Assembly: GCA_032620915.1 (NCBI GenBank)
Contig: CP136052.1
Location: 961,001-1,025,000 of the forward strand
DNA: 64,000 nucleotides
Direction: 5' to 3'
Source: Oscillospiraceae bacterium NTUH-002-81
Lineage (GTDB): Bacteria > Bacillota > Clostridia > Lachnospirales > Lachnospiraceae
The notes beneath the pieces are model-generated. The model made no database searches. It saw only the letters and a program-made list of their open reading frames with translations, and was not told the origin of the DNA. A program made the translations under genes and the position numbers. Shown here one piece after another: positions 41,565 through 49,592 of the stretch. Every line of letters begins with the position of its first letter. Within the stretch, counting starts at the first letter, position 1.

Positions 41565-42273
41565 AGTGAAAAATCTGGGTTCTTATGGCGTATTTAAAAA
41601 TGTCAGCTTCCAGCTCCATGCGGGGGAAGTACTGGGTCTGGCCGGCGTTGTCGGTTCCGGCGTGGAAGAGATCTGCGAGGTGATCTGCGGAGATGAGAAA
41701 CCGACTTCCGGCGAGATGTATGTGCGCGGACAGAAGGTAAACTTCAGTTGTCCGAGCAAAGCCATGAAGAAGGGGATTCTGATGATCCCGAAAGAAAGAC
41801 TGTATGAAGGAATCGTCGGTATCATGTCTATTGAAGATAACATTGCACTGTCCAACGGCGACAAGATCGCCAATGGTCTGTACATTTCTGCAAAAAAAGT
41901 AGAAGAACAGGCAACGAACTGGATCGAAAAGCTGCGGATCAAGGCCAATGGGCCCAAGGAATCTCTGATGCAGCTGTCCGGCGGAAACCAGCAGAAGGTC
42001 GTATTTGCCAGAGCACTGGCCAGTGAATGCGACATCCTGATCCTGAATCATCCGACCCGTGGCGTGGATGTGGGCGCGAAAGCGGAGATTTATGCGCTGA
42101 TCCGTGATATCACAGAACAGGGGAAAGCAGTCATTCTCCTGGGAGATACGACGGATGAATACCTGGGTCTTTCTTCCAGACTGATTGTCATGAAAGATGG
42201 TATTGTGACTGGTGAATTTGACGCGATTGATGAAATGCCGTCTCAGGTTGAAGTTGTCAGCTACATGATGTAA
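41548..42273 (+). CDS. Sugar ABC transporter ATPase, C-terminal half as a separate protein (importer 2)
   Basis: 241 residues, equal to the second ABC domain of RbsA. It has the usual degenerate Walker A (LAGVVGSGVEEICEVICG) and a good signature (LSGGNQQKVVFARAL). The Walker B end reads ILILNHPTRGVDVGAK: the Asp-Glu pair of DEPTRG is replaced by Asn-His. Both other RbsA proteins in this window keep DEPTRG. This would remove the metal-linked Asp and the catalytic Glu of this site. GAGG lies 7 nt before the ATG within the end of the first half, which supports a real re-start. Confidence 0.87.
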   Translation: MKYSLEVKNLGSYGVFKNVSFQLHAGEVLGLAGVVGSGVEEICEVICGDEKPTSGEMYVRGQKVNFSCPSKAMKKGILMIPKERLYEGIVGIMSIEDNIALSNGDKIANGLYISAKKVEEQATNWIEKLRIKANGPKESLMQLSGGNQQKVVFARALASECDILILNHPTRGVDVGAKAEIYALIRDITEQGKAVILLGDTTDEYLGLSSRLIVMKDGIVTGEFDAIDEMPSQVEVVSYMM

Positions 42274-42286
42274 GGAGGGGTGATTC

Positions 42287-43288
42287 ATGAGTGAAGAAAA
42301 GAAGAAAAAACCGTTAAAAGAACGGATTGGAGAAAATATCGTACAGTTCTTCAGCTTTTCCGCGATCATTGTGCTGGTTGTTTTCCTGTCCATATCTCAG
42401 AAGACATTTTTAAGCCCGATGAACCTGAGCAATCTGTTTCGTGATACTTCGACACTGATTGTTCTGGCATCCGGAATGTTTATGGTACTGCTGTTTGGCT
42501 CCATTGATCTGTCCATGGGAGCTGCGTGCTCGGTGTCTAACGTTCTGTATGTAAAGTTCCTTCTTACCTATGGACCGAAATTTATTCCGGCTGCAGCGGG
42601 GGTTATCGGATTGCTTATCTCCCTGATGTTTGGCGTGGTCGCAGGCGGACTGCTCGGATTTATCCATGTAAAATTAAAAGTGCCGTCCTTTATCGCATCC
42701 CTGGGATTCATGTCTGTATGGCAGTCAACGGCGCTGCTCATTACAGAGAATCCGGAATCCATTCCGAAAGCCATGTGGGGAGCGGTGAACTGGTATAAGA
42801 TTTCCTTTGGTGTATTTGGACTGCCAATTATTCTTGCACTGCTGATTGTTGCGGTGATCTTCTTCTTTACCAATTATACAACGGTAGGAAGAGCGATCTT
42901 TGCCATCGGCGGCAATGAGCGGACGGCCAGGGTGGCAGGTCTGCACGTGGACAAGATCAAAATCATTGTATTTATCATCAACGGTATGCTGGCAGCACTG
43001 GCAGGCGTGTTCCTGGCAGGCAGCGTGCGGTCCAGTTCTCCGACCATAGGCGATGCATATACGCTGAAGATTGTTGCATCCTGCGCCTTGGGCGGTGTTT
43101 CCCTGGCAGGTGGTAAAGGAAGTGTTCTTGGCGCATTGCTCGGTGTGTTTACCATTACACTGATTCAGAATGGTATGACTTTCCTTGGCGTAGATGCTTA
43201 TTCCCAGAACATTGTTCTCGGCGTGTTTGTGCTGGCAGCCATCGCCATGACGGCTGACCGGAGAAGAAAAGATCTGATCATCAAATAA
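42287..43288 (+). CDS. Sugar ABC transporter permease B (importer 2)
   Basis: 333 residues of RbsC type. It has a charged N-terminus (SEEKKKKPLKERIGENI), then membrane segments including LASGMFMVLLFGSIDLSMGAACSVSNVLYV, LLGFIHVKLKVPSFIASLGFMSVWQ, GRAIFAIGGNERTARVAGLHVDKIKIIVF and VASCALGGVSLAGGKGSVLGALLG. AGGAGG precedes the ATG, 13 bases after the second ATPase half. The order binding protein, permease, half ATPase, half ATPase, permease is unusual for this family. Confidence 0.92.
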   Translation: MSEEKKKKPLKERIGENIVQFFSFSAIIVLVVFLSISQKTFLSPMNLSNLFRDTSTLIVLASGMFMVLLFGSIDLSMGAACSVSNVLYVKFLLTYGPKFIPAAAGVIGLLISLMFGVVAGGLLGFIHVKLKVPSFIASLGFMSVWQSTALLITENPESIPKAMWGAVNWYKISFGVFGLPIILALLIVAVIFFFTNYTTVGRAIFAIGGNERTARVAGLHVDKIKIIVFIINGMLAALAGVFLAGSVRSSSPTIGDAYTLKIVASCALGGVSLAGGKGSVLGALLGVFTITLIQNGMTFLGVDAYSQNIVLGVFVLAAIAMTADRRRKDLIIK

Positions 43289-43313
43289 CATATAACGGAT
43301 AAAACATAGGAAG

Positions 43314-43354
43314 AAGATACCGCAGGGGGATAAAGCTCTCTGCGGTATCTTTTT
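43314..43354 (+). terminator. Terminator of importer 2
   Basis: AGATACCGCAG (43315-43325) pairs perfectly with CTGCGGTATCT (43340-43350), followed by T residues. Confidence 0.9.
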
Positions 43355-43561
43355 AACAATCTTTTTCTGCTTAACACCTGAAATATCTTGCCTGTATATG
43401 TAAAATGCCTGCTTTTGACGGAAAACAACAAAAATACCATGTTTAAAACTTAACAATATTATATTTTATTATATTTTTAGATGGGAAATAAAAAGATGAT
43501 CAAGGACTGTTGTTATTGTGCACAATAAAGTTGTGAAAAAAAATAACTTTTAAATAAAAAG

Positions 43562-43607
43562 TTGACAAAATGACAAAGATATACTAATATCATAATGTAA
43601 CTACATT
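43562..43607 (+). promoter_or_regulatory. Promoter of importer 3 with GntR-like palindrome
   Basis: TTGACA (43562-43567), 17-nt spacer, TAATAT (43585-43590). AATGTA-AC-TACATT (43594-43607) is a perfect 6+2+6 inverted repeat over the expected start point, and is the best copy of the motif shared with 38407, 32767 and 51932. Confidence 0.78.
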
Positions 43608-43652
43608 ACGAACAATGGTGTGTAGCATCCATTGAAAAAAAGGAGGATAACT

Positions 43653-44810
43653 ATGAAAAGAAAAGTAATTGGGGTAGTTCTCAGCGTAGCTATGGTAGCT
43701 TCCATGCTGGCTGGATGCGGAAGCAGTGATTCTTCTTCCACCACATCGACAGATGCGGCTACAGAAGAGAAGACAGACGACACAGCAGATGCGGCTGCAG
43801 AGGAGAGCGGAGACAAGAAGTTCAAGATCGGTGTTGCAATGAAAACACAGGACGGACCGTACTTCGTAGCTCTGGCAAACGGACTGGTTGAGCAGTGCGT
43901 AGAGCAGGGGCTGGTTGACAAGGCTGAGGACGTGGTTGTTCTGAATGCGAACATGGATGTAACAAAGCAGACAGAGAACTTTGAGACATTCGTTACACAG
44001 GATTACGACATGATCTTCTGTGACTGTATCGATCCGGATAACGTAATCGCAGATGAGAAGAACGCAATGGATGCCGGCATTCCGGTTATCAACGTTGACT
44101 CCGGCGTAAACGAGAGCCACTGTGTAACAACCGTTTATTCCGATAACAAACAGAATGGACGTGCATGCGGATTATCCTACGCTGAGTTCATGGGTGACAA
44201 AGAGATCTACAGCATCATGCTTTCCGGTGAGAAGGGCAATGTTGCTGGTAATGAGAGAAGACAGGGCCTGATCTGTGGTATCCTTGAGAAGAGACTTGGT
44301 ATCTCAGAGGAAGAGGCTTGGAAGATGACTGAAGAGGCTGACGCTACTCTGCTGAGCACAGGTTCTTATACAAACGAAGATGCAAAGTTCACCATCGCCG
44401 GACAGGGCTGGGGCAACTGGACTGTCAACGATATCCTGAACGATGCAAACGACCTGGTTGTCAAGACAAAAGACAAGCTGAACACCATGTTCGGTGAGAA
44501 CGACCAGATGCTGTTCGGCGGCATGCAGGCAGCAAGCGATGCAGGCCTGACCGGTATCTACTATGTAGCAGCAGCTGACGGCGCAAAAGAAGCTTACGAT
44601 TACATCAAGGGCGACAAGACAACTGAGTCCGGCGAGTACTACTGCACAGGTGAGAACTCTCCTGTACAGGTTGCAATCAAGGCAGTTGGTATTGCAAAAG
44701 AGATTCTCGTAGATGGCAAAGATATGAACAGCTATGATGAGGTAACTCTGACAGATGCAGTTTGCGTTACAAAGGACAACGTAGACGAGCGTTACGAGTA
44801 CGGTTTCTAA
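43653..44810 (+). CDS. Sugar ABC transporter substrate-binding lipoprotein (importer 3)
   Basis: 385 residues. The lipobox is L-A-G-Cys22 with an acidic Ser/Thr/Ala linker. The binding fold has KFKIGVAMKTQDGPYFVALANGLVEQC, VVVLNANMDVTKQTENFETFVTQDYDMIF, NAMDAGIPVINVDSG and VTTVYSDNKQNGRACGLSYAEFMG, and a later FGGMQAASDAGLTGIYYVAAADGAKEAYDYI. AAAGGAGGA precedes the ATG at 43653. It is followed by a hairpin, then ATPase and permease genes. Confidence 0.93.
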   Translation: MKRKVIGVVLSVAMVASMLAGCGSSDSSSTTSTDAATEEKTDDTADAAAEESGDKKFKIGVAMKTQDGPYFVALANGLVEQCVEQGLVDKAEDVVVLNANMDVTKQTENFETFVTQDYDMIFCDCIDPDNVIADEKNAMDAGIPVINVDSGVNESHCVTTVYSDNKQNGRACGLSYAEFMGDKEIYSIMLSGEKGNVAGNERRQGLICGILEKRLGISEEEAWKMTEEADATLLSTGSYTNEDAKFTIAGQGWGNWTVNDILNDANDLVVKTKDKLNTMFGENDQMLFGGMQAASDAGLTGIYYVAAADGAKEAYDYIKGDKTTESGEYYCTGENSPVQVAIKAVGIAKEILVDGKDMNSYDEVTLTDAVCVTKDNVDERYEYGF

Positions 44811-44825
44811 ATCCCGGGCGGATTA

Positions 44826-44867
44826 AAAAAGGCAATCCTCCTCAATTAAGAGGGGGATTGCTCTTTA
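44826..44867 (+). terminator. Intercistronic terminator-like hairpin after binding protein 3
   Basis: GCAATCC-CCTC pairs with GAGG-GGATTGC around an AATTAA loop, followed by CTCTTT. Confidence 0.72.
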
Positions 44868-44907
44868 TAAGAAGGAATTACAGACAGATGGGAAGGATGG
44901 TGAGCAC

Positions 44908-46401
44908 ATGGCTCAGCAATACAGGCTGGAAATGAAAGGTATCACAAAGCATTTCGGCGGTGTTAAGGCGCTGACAGATGTTTCTCTCAGTGTTGAACCG
45001 GGAGAAATCCATGCGCTGATAGGAGAGAATGGTGCCGGTAAATCTACATTGATGAAAATCTTATCCGGAGCATATCAGAGAGATAAGGGACAGATCTTCA
45101 TCGATGGACAGGAAGTGAAAATCACAAATCCAAAAGAGTCCAAAGATTTGGGAATCGCAATTATTTATCAGGAGTTTATGCTCGCACCGGATCTTACGGT
45201 GGCAGAGAATATCTATATTGACAAGCTGAGCGGCGGCAAAGGCCTGATCGACTGGAAGAAGCTTCGGGAAGATGCAAAAGCACAGCTGGAGAAACTGGGA
45301 TTCGGGGACATTGACCCGAGAGCAAAATGTGGTTCTTTGAGTGTGGCATATCAGCAGGTGGTAGAGATCTGCAAATGTCTGACACGAAATGCAAAGGTTC
45401 TTGTATTCGATGAACCTACCGCAGTGCTGACTTTCTCCGAAATTCAGAAGTTATTTGAAGTAATCAAAAAACTCAGAGATGAAGGCGTAAGTATTATTTA
45501 TATCTCACATCGACTGGAGGAGATCTTTGAGTTAAGCAAACATATTACAATATTAAAAGATGGAACGTATGTGGATACGGTAGATACAGCATCCTTTGAC
45601 AAACAACGTCTTGTCAACCTGATGGTAGGCCGTGAGATGACAGAGATGTATCCGCCGCGCAATGCGAAGATCGGCGATGTTGTATTAAAGGTAGAGGATT
45701 TACACGCAGGGAAACTGGTAGACGGTGTCAGCTTTGATGTGAAAGCCGGAGAGGTTCTTGGCTTTAACGGACTGGTCGGTGCCGGACGTACAGAAACCAT
45801 GCGGGCGATTTTCGGAGCAGATAAGAAAGAATCCGGAAAAGTATATTATTTTGGAAAAGAAGTTAATTGGAAGACACCGGGCCAGGCGATCAAAGAAGGA
45901 TTTGGCCTGCTTCCTGAAGATAGAAAGAAACAGGGATTACTGCTGAATCAGAGTATCCGGGTAAATACCACACTTGCGTGTCTGAAAAAGGTGACCAACC
46001 ATGGCGTCATCCAGCATGCGAAGGAAAAAGAGTACGTCAAAGAACTGCTGAAGAGTATTCAGACAAAATACGGAAGTACAGAAGACGATGCAAGCAGCCT
46101 TTCCGGTGGTAACCAGCAGAAGATCGCGCTGGCAAAATGGATCGCAGCTGACTGCAAATGCGTTGTCTTTGACGAACCGACCCGAGGCGTAGATGTCGGT
46201 GCGAAGACAGAGATTTATAAGATCATCAATAATCTGGCAGAAAACGGCGTTGCAGTTATCATGATTTCCTCTGAGATGCCGGAGATCATCGGCATGTGTG
46301 ACCGGGTAGTTATCATGAGAAATGGTAAGGTGACCGGTGAACTGCAGAAAGAGGAACTCACGGAGAATATGATGATTAAATATGCGATGGGGGTACAGTG
46401 A
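44908..46401 (+). CDS. RbsA-type sugar ABC transporter ATPase (importer 3)
   Basis: 497 residues with two fused ABC domains. Domain 1 has GENGAGKST, LSVAYQQVVEICKCL and VLVFDEPTAVLT. Domain 2 has GLVGAGRTETMRAIFG, LSGGNQQKIALAKWI and a canonical CVVFDEPTRGVDVGAK. This normal fused form is the internal contrast to importer 2. GGAAGGATGG lies upstream of the ATG. The stop and the permease start share bases (TGATG). Confidence 0.94.
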   Translation: MAQQYRLEMKGITKHFGGVKALTDVSLSVEPGEIHALIGENGAGKSTLMKILSGAYQRDKGQIFIDGQEVKITNPKESKDLGIAIIYQEFMLAPDLTVAENIYIDKLSGGKGLIDWKKLREDAKAQLEKLGFGDIDPRAKCGSLSVAYQQVVEICKCLTRNAKVLVFDEPTAVLTFSEIQKLFEVIKKLRDEGVSIIYISHRLEEIFELSKHITILKDGTYVDTVDTASFDKQRLVNLMVGREMTEMYPPRNAKIGDVVLKVEDLHAGKLVDGVSFDVKAGEVLGFNGLVGAGRTETMRAIFGADKKESGKVYYFGKEVNWKTPGQAIKEGFGLLPEDRKKQGLLLNQSIRVNTTLACLKKVTNHGVIQHAKEKEYVKELLKSIQTKYGSTEDDASSLSGGNQQKIALAKWIAADCKCVVFDEPTRGVDVGAKTEIYKIINNLAENGVAVIMISSEMPEIIGMCDRVVIMRNGKVTGELQKEELTENMMIKYAMGVQ

Positions 46402-47357
46402 TGAATACGAAAAAATTCGATTTGAAAAAATTTCTTTTGAACAATAATACATATGTGATCTTTCTTGTATTGTTTATTATCTGTGCAGTGCTTTCCAGCA
46501 CATTCCTGGATATTGCCAACCTGACCAATATCCTGCTGCAGCAGTCCGGCCCGATTCTGGTGGCACTTGGTATGCTGTTTGTAGTCCTGACCGGCGGTAT
46601 TGACCTGTCTGTCGGTGCGGTAACCGCCCTTTCTTCCTGTGTGGCTTACGTGCTCATGAGAGACTATCAGGTAAACTTCGTTCTTGCATTCCTTGCAGCA
46701 CTTGTGATGGGACTGCTCATCGGTCTGCTGAACGGCCTGCTCGTTGCCTATGGCGGCATGCAGGGATTCGTTACCACACTGGCAACACTTTCCATCGGTA
46801 ACGGTTTTGCCCTGATCGTATCCAACGGTGCTCCTGTCAGATGTTCTGATGTGGCAGCAGTATCCGCAATGGCCAGCAAGAAATATGGCTACCCGATCAT
46901 CATCGGATGCGCCATCATCATCGTGATCATGGCATTCATCCAGAACTACACTTCCTACGGAAGAATCGTCATTGCCTGCGGTTCCAACAAGACAGCCGTT
47001 CAGCTGGCAGGTATTGATGTAAAGAAATATGTATGCTCCTGTTATCTGGTATCCGGTTTCCTTTCTGCTGTCGCAGGAATGTTCATGGCATCTAGAACCC
47101 AGACGGCAGCGTCCACACTGGGAAGCGGCGGTGAGCTGAATGCGATTGCTGCCTGCGTTATCGGCGGTGCCAGCCTGGCAGGTGGTAAAGGTAACGTGAT
47201 TAAAGCGGTGATTGGTGCTTTTACAATTGCACTGATCAACAATATCATGAACCTGAAGGGGGTACCGGCATACCCGCAGGAGATCGTAAAAGGTCTGATC
47301 ATCATTGCAGCAGTATTACTGCAGATTAATACAAATAAAGCTGAGGCAACTGTTTAA
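46401..47357 (+). CDS. RbsC-type sugar ABC transporter permease (importer 3)
   Basis: 318 residues, multi-spanning. Marks are LVALGMLFVVLTGGIDLSVGAVTALSSCVAY, GLLIGLLNGLLVAYGGMQGFVTTLATL, YGRIVIACGSNKTAVQLAGIDVKKYVCSCY and AIAACVIGGASLAGGKGNVIKAVIGA. It is coupled to the ATPase gene. Two metabolic genes follow closely (GldA-type dehydrogenase, psicose epimerase), so importer 3 probably carries their substrate. Confidence 0.94.
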   Translation: MNTKKFDLKKFLLNNNTYVIFLVLFIICAVLSSTFLDIANLTNILLQQSGPILVALGMLFVVLTGGIDLSVGAVTALSSCVAYVLMRDYQVNFVLAFLAALVMGLLIGLLNGLLVAYGGMQGFVTTLATLSIGNGFALIVSNGAPVRCSDVAAVSAMASKKYGYPIIIGCAIIIVIMAFIQNYTSYGRIVIACGSNKTAVQLAGIDVKKYVCSCYLVSGFLSAVAGMFMASRTQTAASTLGSGGELNAIAACVIGGASLAGGKGNVIKAVIGAFTIALINNIMNLKGVPAYPQEIVKGLIIIAAVLLQINTNKAEATV

Positions 47358-47395
47358 TTGTATCATGAATTGTAACAAGGGGAGGTTTACAAATT

Positions 47396-48514
47396 ATGGG
47401 TGCATCAAGAACAATGTCTTTCGGGGCTCCTGGACGCTATATCCAGGGGCCCGGGGAGATTAACCGGGTTTCTGTTCATACAAAAAAATACGGAAGCAGC
47501 GTGTTTGCTGTGATCGATCCGTATTTCTTTGCTTCTATGAATGATCTTCTGAAAACGCAGTACGAGGCTGACGGACAGTTGTTCCAGGCTGCACAGTTCG
47601 AAAATGAGGTGACAGTGGAACGGATCCATGCACATGCGGAGGCAGCGAAAGCGTGCGGCGCCAATGTGATCATGGGAATTGGCGGCGGCAAATCCATTGA
47701 TACGGCCAAAGGCGTAGCGAATGAGTTACAGCTGCCGGTTGTGATCATTCCAACCAGTGCTTCTACCGATGCGCCGACCAGCGCACTGTCTGTTATCTAC
47801 AAAGAAAATCACGAACATTCTCATGCAATCAATTATATCAAGAGTCCGGATATGGTGCTGATCGACAGCACGATCATTGCCAATGCACCGGTACGGTTCC
47901 TTGTGTCCGGTATGGGAGATGCCATGGCAACATGGTTTGAAGCGCAGGCGAATGCGGCTTCCAACAGCGGCAATTATATCTGTCAGGAAGCAGGCTGTTT
48001 CCGGAGAACGAGAACGGCTATGAAGATTGCCCAGTTCTGCTATGAGACGATCCTTGATTTTGGCGAGGCTGCCAAGATCGCCAATGAGAACCATGTGGTG
48101 ACGGACGCTCTGGAGGCTGTTATTGAGGCCAATACGCTGATGAGCGGACTGGGCTTTGAGAATACGGCCTGCGCCTGCGCACATGCGGTGGGGGACGGCA
48201 TCACGGCAACACCCAACGGCGCTGCAACACTCCATGGTGAAAAGGTGGCTTTCGGTACGCTGTGCCAGCTGGTGGCAGAGAATGCATCGTGGGAGACCAT
48301 CAAAGAATATGTGGAATTCTGTAAGAAGGTGGGGCTGCCGACAACACTGGCGGATCTGCAGGTGGAGCTGACAGAAGAAAACCTGCAGTTGATCGCGGAT
48401 AACGTATCGCAGCCGGAACTGGTGAGAGAACCGTTTGAGATTTCCTCTGACATGCTCAAAGAGATCGTGAAGGCGGCCGATGCCATCGGACATCATATCA
48501 CAGACGGTATGTGA
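47396..48514 (+). CDS. gldA: Iron/zinc-containing dehydrogenase, GldA (glycerol dehydrogenase) type
   Basis: 372 residues. The NAD-binding GIGGGKSIDTAKGVA, PTSASTDAPTSALSV, and the metal ligands Asp in SGMGDAMATWFEA, His in CACAHAVGDGI and His in ATLHGEKVAFG are all present. GldA-type enzymes oxidise glycerol or other vicinal diols and polyols at C2. In this operon the likely substrate is a polyol imported by the adjacent system and oxidised to a ketose. GGGGAGG precedes the ATG. Confidence 0.88.
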   Translation: MGASRTMSFGAPGRYIQGPGEINRVSVHTKKYGSSVFAVIDPYFFASMNDLLKTQYEADGQLFQAAQFENEVTVERIHAHAEAAKACGANVIMGIGGGKSIDTAKGVANELQLPVVIIPTSASTDAPTSALSVIYKENHEHSHAINYIKSPDMVLIDSTIIANAPVRFLVSGMGDAMATWFEAQANAASNSGNYICQEAGCFRRTRTAMKIAQFCYETILDFGEAAKIANENHVVTDALEAVIEANTLMSGLGFENTACACAHAVGDGITATPNGAATLHGEKVAFGTLCQLVAENASWETIKEYVEFCKKVGLPTTLADLQVELTEENLQLIADNVSQPELVREPFEISSDMLKEIVKAADAIGHHITDGM

Positions 48515-48550
48515 GACAAAAACTGGATGTAAAACAGAAGGGGGCAGGAA

Positions 48551-49435
48551 ATGAAATACGGAATTTACTTTGCATACTGGGAGAAAACCTGGGGATGTGA
48601 TCAGAAAAAATATATTGAGAAAGTCCGTGATCTGGGCTTTGATATTCTGGAGATATCCTGTGCGGCACTGAAAAATATGTCCAGAGAAGAGATGCAGGCA
48701 TTTCGCGATGAAGCAAAAGCACAGGGCGTGATGCTGACCGCAGGATATGGGCCTGCAGCGGAGGAGAATCTGGCGTCTGCAGATCCGAAGGTATCAGAGC
48801 ATGCGGTTGCTTTTTATACAGACCTTCTGAAAAAACTGGAATTTATGGATATTCATACCATTGGCGGTGGCATCTATTCCTACTGGCCAGTGGATTATTC
48901 CAAACCTATCGACAAAGAAGGCGACTGGGCAAGAAGTGTGGCCAACGTAAAGAAGGTCGGAAAAATTGCCGGAGAGTGCGGCGTGGATTATTGTCTGGAA
49001 GTGCTGAACCGGTTTGAGGGATATATCCTGAATACTTCTGAGGAAGCGGTTCGCTTTGTAAAAGAGGTGGACGTGCCTGCGGTAAAGGTCATGCTGGATA
49101 CCTTCCATATGAATATCGAGGAAGACAGTATGATCGATGCCATCCTGACTGCCGGTGATCTTCTGGGACACTTCCATGTGGGCGAGAATAACCGCAGAGT
49201 GCCGGGAAAGGGCAATTTCCCCTGGCCGGAGATCGGCAAGGCACTGCACCGGATCGGCTATGATAAGAATGTTGTCATGGAGCCTTTTGTCATCGGCGGC
49301 GGAGAAGTAGGAAGTGATATCAAGATCTGGCGGGATCTGAGCCATGGTGCTTCACAGGAACGGCTGGATGAAGATGCAAGGAATTCTGTGGCTTATCTTC
49401 GGAATGTTTTTGCAGGGCCGAACAACGAGTGGTAA
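48551..49435 (+). CDS. D-psicose (D-allulose) 3-epimerase
   Basis: 294 residues of the D-tagatose 3-epimerase family. It matches the Clostridium D-psicose 3-epimerases along its length: MKYGIYFAYWEKTWG, LTAGYGPA, HTIGGGIYSYWPVDYSKP, EVLNRFEGYILNTSEE, MLDTFHMNIEE and DIKIWRDLSHGASQERLDEDAR. The four metal and catalytic residues fall at the known positions Glu150, Asp183, His209 and Glu244. It interconverts D-psicose and D-fructose (or related C3 epimers). It closes the importer 3 operon with the GldA-type gene, which suggests import of a polyol or rare ketose such as allitol or allulose. Confidence 0.9.
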   Translation: MKYGIYFAYWEKTWGCDQKKYIEKVRDLGFDILEISCAALKNMSREEMQAFRDEAKAQGVMLTAGYGPAAEENLASADPKVSEHAVAFYTDLLKKLEFMDIHTIGGGIYSYWPVDYSKPIDKEGDWARSVANVKKVGKIAGECGVDYCLEVLNRFEGYILNTSEEAVRFVKEVDVPAVKVMLDTFHMNIEEDSMIDAILTAGDLLGHFHVGENNRRVPGKGNFPWPEIGKALHRIGYDKNVVMEPFVIGGGEVGSDIKIWRDLSHGASQERLDEDARNSVAYLRNVFAGPNNEW

Positions 49436-49485
49436 TACTTACCCTACAGTGGAGAAAATTTTTCAATCTGCGTGAATGTCATGAC

Positions 49486-49565
49486 ATTACCAAAAGAGGT
49501 AATTGACAGCCATTTATACAAAGCATACACTGAATAGCGTCAGAGCACCATCAGTGTATGCTTTG
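49486..49565 (+). promoter_or_regulatory. GntR gene promoter with two inverted repeats
   Basis: ATTACC (49486-49491) and GGTAAT (49498-49503) form an inverted pair ending at the -35. TTGACA (49503-49508), 17-nt spacer and TACACT (49526-49531) form a promoter. A perfect 15-base inverted repeat, CAAAGCATACACTGA (49519-49533) with TCAGTGTATGCTTTG (49551-49565), covers the -10 and the leader. It could be an autoregulatory operator or an RNA hairpin. Confidence 0.6.
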
Positions 49566-49592
49566 CAGATTGTAAAAAATAAGGAGAAGACT

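Larger units (their letters stand above)
43289..43652 (+). other. 364-base intergenic region between importers 2 and 3
   Basis: No gene is seen. It holds the terminator at 43314-43354, an AT-rich stretch with nothing recognisable, and the importer 3 promoter with an operator-like palindrome at 43562-43607. Confidence 0.7.

Noticed and set aside
49519..49565. Intrinsic terminator call for the 15-bp inverted repeat
   Set aside because: The stem is followed by CAGATTG, not a T-run, and it overlaps a promoter.
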